A stretch of DNA of 8,523 nt, from the NCBI GenBank assembly GCA_947631715.1, contig CANRMK010000093.1, positions 1-8,523 of the forward strand, in the 5' to 3' direction. The DNA comes from an uncultured Acetatifactor sp. GTDB taxonomy: Bacteria > Bacillota > Clostridia > Lachnospirales > Lachnospiraceae. A program made the translations under genes and the position numbers. The notes under the pieces are model-generated. The model saw only the letters and a program-made list of their open reading frames with translations, was not told the DNA's origin and did no database searches. Positions 6,675 through 8,523 of this stretch are shown piece after piece; the stretch's first letter is position 1, and every line of letters begins with the position of its first letter.

Positions 6675-7379
6675 ATGGTAAGCAAACAGAAAATCTTAAT
6701 TGTGGACGACGACAACAATATTGCGGAGCTGATTTCTTTGTATCTTACAAAGGAATGCTATGAAACGCTGATCGTCAATGACGGGGAGTCCGTAATGCCG
6801 GCCATGGAAAGCTTTTCCCCCAATCTTATCCTGCTGGATATCATGCTTCCCGGTATGGACGGCTATCAGGTATGCCGGGAGGTGCGGGCAAAATATACCG
6901 TTCCCATTATCATGCTTTCCGCCAAGGGAGAAGTCTTTGACAAGGTGCTGGGACTTGAGCTGGGCGCGGACGATTATATTGAGAAGCCTTTTGATTCCAA
7001 GGAACTGGTTGCCAGAGCCAAGGCGGTATTGCGCCGTTACAAGCCTGCTGCCTCCGTGTCCGAAGCCTCCAGCGATAAGTGTGTGGAATATCCTGACCTC
7101 TCCATTAACCTGACCAATTATTCCGTGATCTATATGGGCTCCCATGTGGATATGCCTCCAAAGGAGCTGGAGCTCTTATATTTCCTGGCCTCCTCTCCCA
7201 ATCATGTCTTTACCAGGGAGCAGCTGCTGGATCAGATCTGGGGATATGAATATATCGGGGACACCCGCACGGTAGATGTGCATATCAAACGACTCCGGGA
7301 AAAGATCAAGGATCACGCTAACTGGAAGATCAGTACCATCTGGGGCATCGGCTACAAATTTGAGGTGCGGAACCCATGA
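6675..7379 (+). CDS. OmpR/PhoB-family two-component response regulator
   Basis: The protein has 234 residues from the preferred start at 6675. The receiver domain (about 1-122) has the acidic pair D11/D12, the phosphoacceptor D55 in LLDIMLPGMDG, S82 at the Thr/Ser switch position and K104 in the EKPF motif. A linker of about 15 residues leads to a winged-helix DNA-binding domain (about 137-230), with the recognition-helix region RTVDVHIKRLREKI at 198-211 and the terminal GIGYKF wing. It should be phosphorylated by the kinase encoded next and then bind DNA as a dimer. The gene begins 44 nt after mutS2, with no terminator-like hairpin between, so read-through from mutS2 is likely. Its TGA stop overlaps the kinase start as ATGA, which suggests translational coupling. 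Regulatory targets are not visible in the window. Confidence 0.95.
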   Translation: MVSKQKILIVDDDNNIAELISLYLTKECYETLIVNDGESVMPAMESFSPNLILLDIMLPGMDGYQVCREVRAKYTVPIIMLSAKGEVFDKVLGLELGADDYIEKPFDSKELVARAKAVLRRYKPAASVSEASSDKCVEYPDLSINLTNYSVIYMGSHVDMPPKELELLYFLASSPNHVFTREQLLDQIWGYEYIGDTRTVDVHIKRLREKIKDHANWKISTIWGIGYKFEVRNP

Positions 7380-8523
7380 AAAAGACTCTCTATCTGAAAT
7401 TTGTACTGGCCTATTTTATCTTTGGCCTGTTCAGTTTTTTGATCGTGACCACATTCGTCCCCAATATTACCAAGGAGCATCTGATCCGGGAAAAGGCAAG
7501 CTCTCTCTACTCCGAGGCGGTCCTGATCGCAGATACTTACGCCGGGGGATTATATACCAGTAAGACCGATCTGGAAACGGTAAAGGTCCAGATGGATTTT
7601 CTCTCCAGGTACCTAAACTCCATTATCCGTATCGTAAATCCGTCCGGGCGCCTGGTGCTGGATACGGAGACCCCGCTGAATGTGGAAGATGTGGTGGTGA
7701 TCCAGGGGTTCGATCCCACCGTCACAAGCGGTTCGTATTATATCGTTGACCGTTTTTTTGACAGCTTTGACTCAGACATGCTCAGTGTGATCGCTCCTAT
7801 CACTTCCAATTATAAGATCCGCGGTTATGTAGTCATTCACTGTGATATGAACGATATTCAGGAGTCCTGCAACAGTATGCTGAATATTTCCTATATCACG
7901 CTTGCGATCTTGCTTTTACTGTCTTTGATCATTCTGATCTTCTTTACAGAAATGGTCTATATTCCTCTGCGGAAGATCACACACGCCACGGAACAGTACG
8001 CCGCAGGAAATATGCACTATGAATTTCAGGTGGACAGCGAGGATGAAATGGGATATCTGGCGGCCTGTCTGAACTATATGGCAAGCCAGATCGCAGGGTC
8101 GGAAGACGATCAGAAAAAATTTGTGGCCAACGTGTCCCATGATTTCCGCTCTCCGCTCACGTCCATACGGGGCTATCTGGAAGCCATGCTGGACGGTACG
8201 ATCCCTCCGGAAATGCACCAGAAATATCTGGAGATCGTTTTAAATGAGACAGAGCGTCTGACAAAGTTGACCAACAGCCTTTTGACATTAAATAACCTGA
8301 ACACGAAGGGAATGCTTCTGGATCTGACAGATTTTGACATTAACAGCGTGATCCGCAGCACGGCCGCTTCTTTTGAGGGCACCTGCCGCCAAAAGACGAT
8401 AGCCATTGAGCTGATCCTTACCGGAGATGAAATGTTCGTGCACGCAGACATGGGAAAAATCCAGCAGGTGCTCTATAACCTGATCGATAATGCCATTAAG
8501 TTCAGCCACCATGATTCTGTGAT
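7376..8523 (+). CDS. Membrane sensor histidine kinase (HAMP, HisKA), C-terminus cut by window edge
   Basis: This reads from the ATG at 7376, which overlaps the regulator's stop, through 382 residues to the window edge with no stop. Membrane segment 1 lies at about 9-29. An extracytoplasmic sensor domain of roughly 140 residues follows (30-171), with a PAS/Cache-like stretch around IIRIVNPSGRLVLD. Membrane segment 2 is at about 172-191, then a HAMP linker (about 192-243). The dimerisation and phosphoacceptor helix has the H-box VSHDFRSPLTS, with the phosphorylated H255. The ATPase domain begins and reaches its N-box, NLIDNAIKFS, with N372; the G-boxes and the end, probably about 90-100 residues, are missing. 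GAGGTG before the ATG can serve as the ribosome binding site. It is the expected partner of the response regulator upstream. The architecture resembles PhoR/WalK-type kinases, but the signal is unknown. Confidence 0.95.
   Translation, partial: MKKTLYLKFVLAYFIFGLFSFLIVTTFVPNITKEHLIREKASSLYSEAVLIADTYAGGLYTSKTDLETVKVQMDFLSRYLNSIIRIVNPSGRLVLDTETPLNVEDVVVIQGFDPTVTSGSYYIVDRFFDSFDSDMLSVIAPITSNYKIRGYVVIHCDMNDIQESCNSMLNISYITLAILLLLSLIILIFFTEMVYIPLRKITHATEQYAAGNMHYEFQVDSEDEMGYLAACLNYMASQIAGSEDDQKKFVANVSHDFRSPLTSIRGYLEAMLDGTIPPEMHQKYLEIVLNETERLTKLTNSLLTLNNLNTKGMLLDLTDFDINSVIRSTAASFEGTCRQKTIAIELILTGDEMFVHADMGKIQQVLYNLIDNAIKFSHHDSV

Overview
The window looks like chromosomal DNA of a Gram-positive anaerobe of the Clostridia, most likely a Lachnospiraceae-type gut organism. 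This rests on a YhaM-type exoribonuclease and a MutS2, both typical of Firmicutes, on AGGAG-type ribosome binding sites, and on near-balanced base composition. The genus cannot be fixed from the sequence alone. I see no phage, insertion sequence, CRISPR array, tRNA or rRNA. Almost everything is tightly packed protein-coding sequence, in two divergent blocks that face away from a promoter region at about 4076-4254.

Leftward block (minus strand, read from 4075 down to 1). First is a PAS-GGDEF-EAL protein of cyclic-di-GMP signalling (2411-4075). Its GGDEF half has lost key residues, while its EAL half keeps every catalytic residue I checked. After 34 nt comes a single-pass membrane protein with an HtrA/DegP-like protease fold and a PDZ domain (1024-2376). 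Its catalytic His and Ser positions are both Ala, so it reads as a pseudoprotease. A 250-nt gap follows, then the start of a YhaM-type 3'-5' exoribonuclease (773 to 1, cut by the window edge). The gap holds the most unusual object in the window: a nested, roughly 200-bp inverted-repeat element (809-1008). It has perfect 15-bp terminal arms, a second pair of 30-nt arms matching at 28 of 30 positions, and a smaller hairpin at its centre.

Rightward block (plus strand, 4255 onward). mutS2 encodes a 791-residue MutS2 ATPase with a C-terminal Smr domain. It is followed after 44 nt by an OmpR-family response regulator (6675-7379). The regulator's stop overlaps the start of a membrane histidine kinase (7376 to the window end, truncated) in an ATGA arrangement. 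The last two form a standard two-component pair whose signal cannot be told from this sequence.

Most genes are ordinary housekeeping or signalling genes. The points worth a second look are the structured intergenic element, the inactivated HtrA-like protein, and its pairing with a c-di-GMP enzyme that appears to be a phosphodiesterase only.
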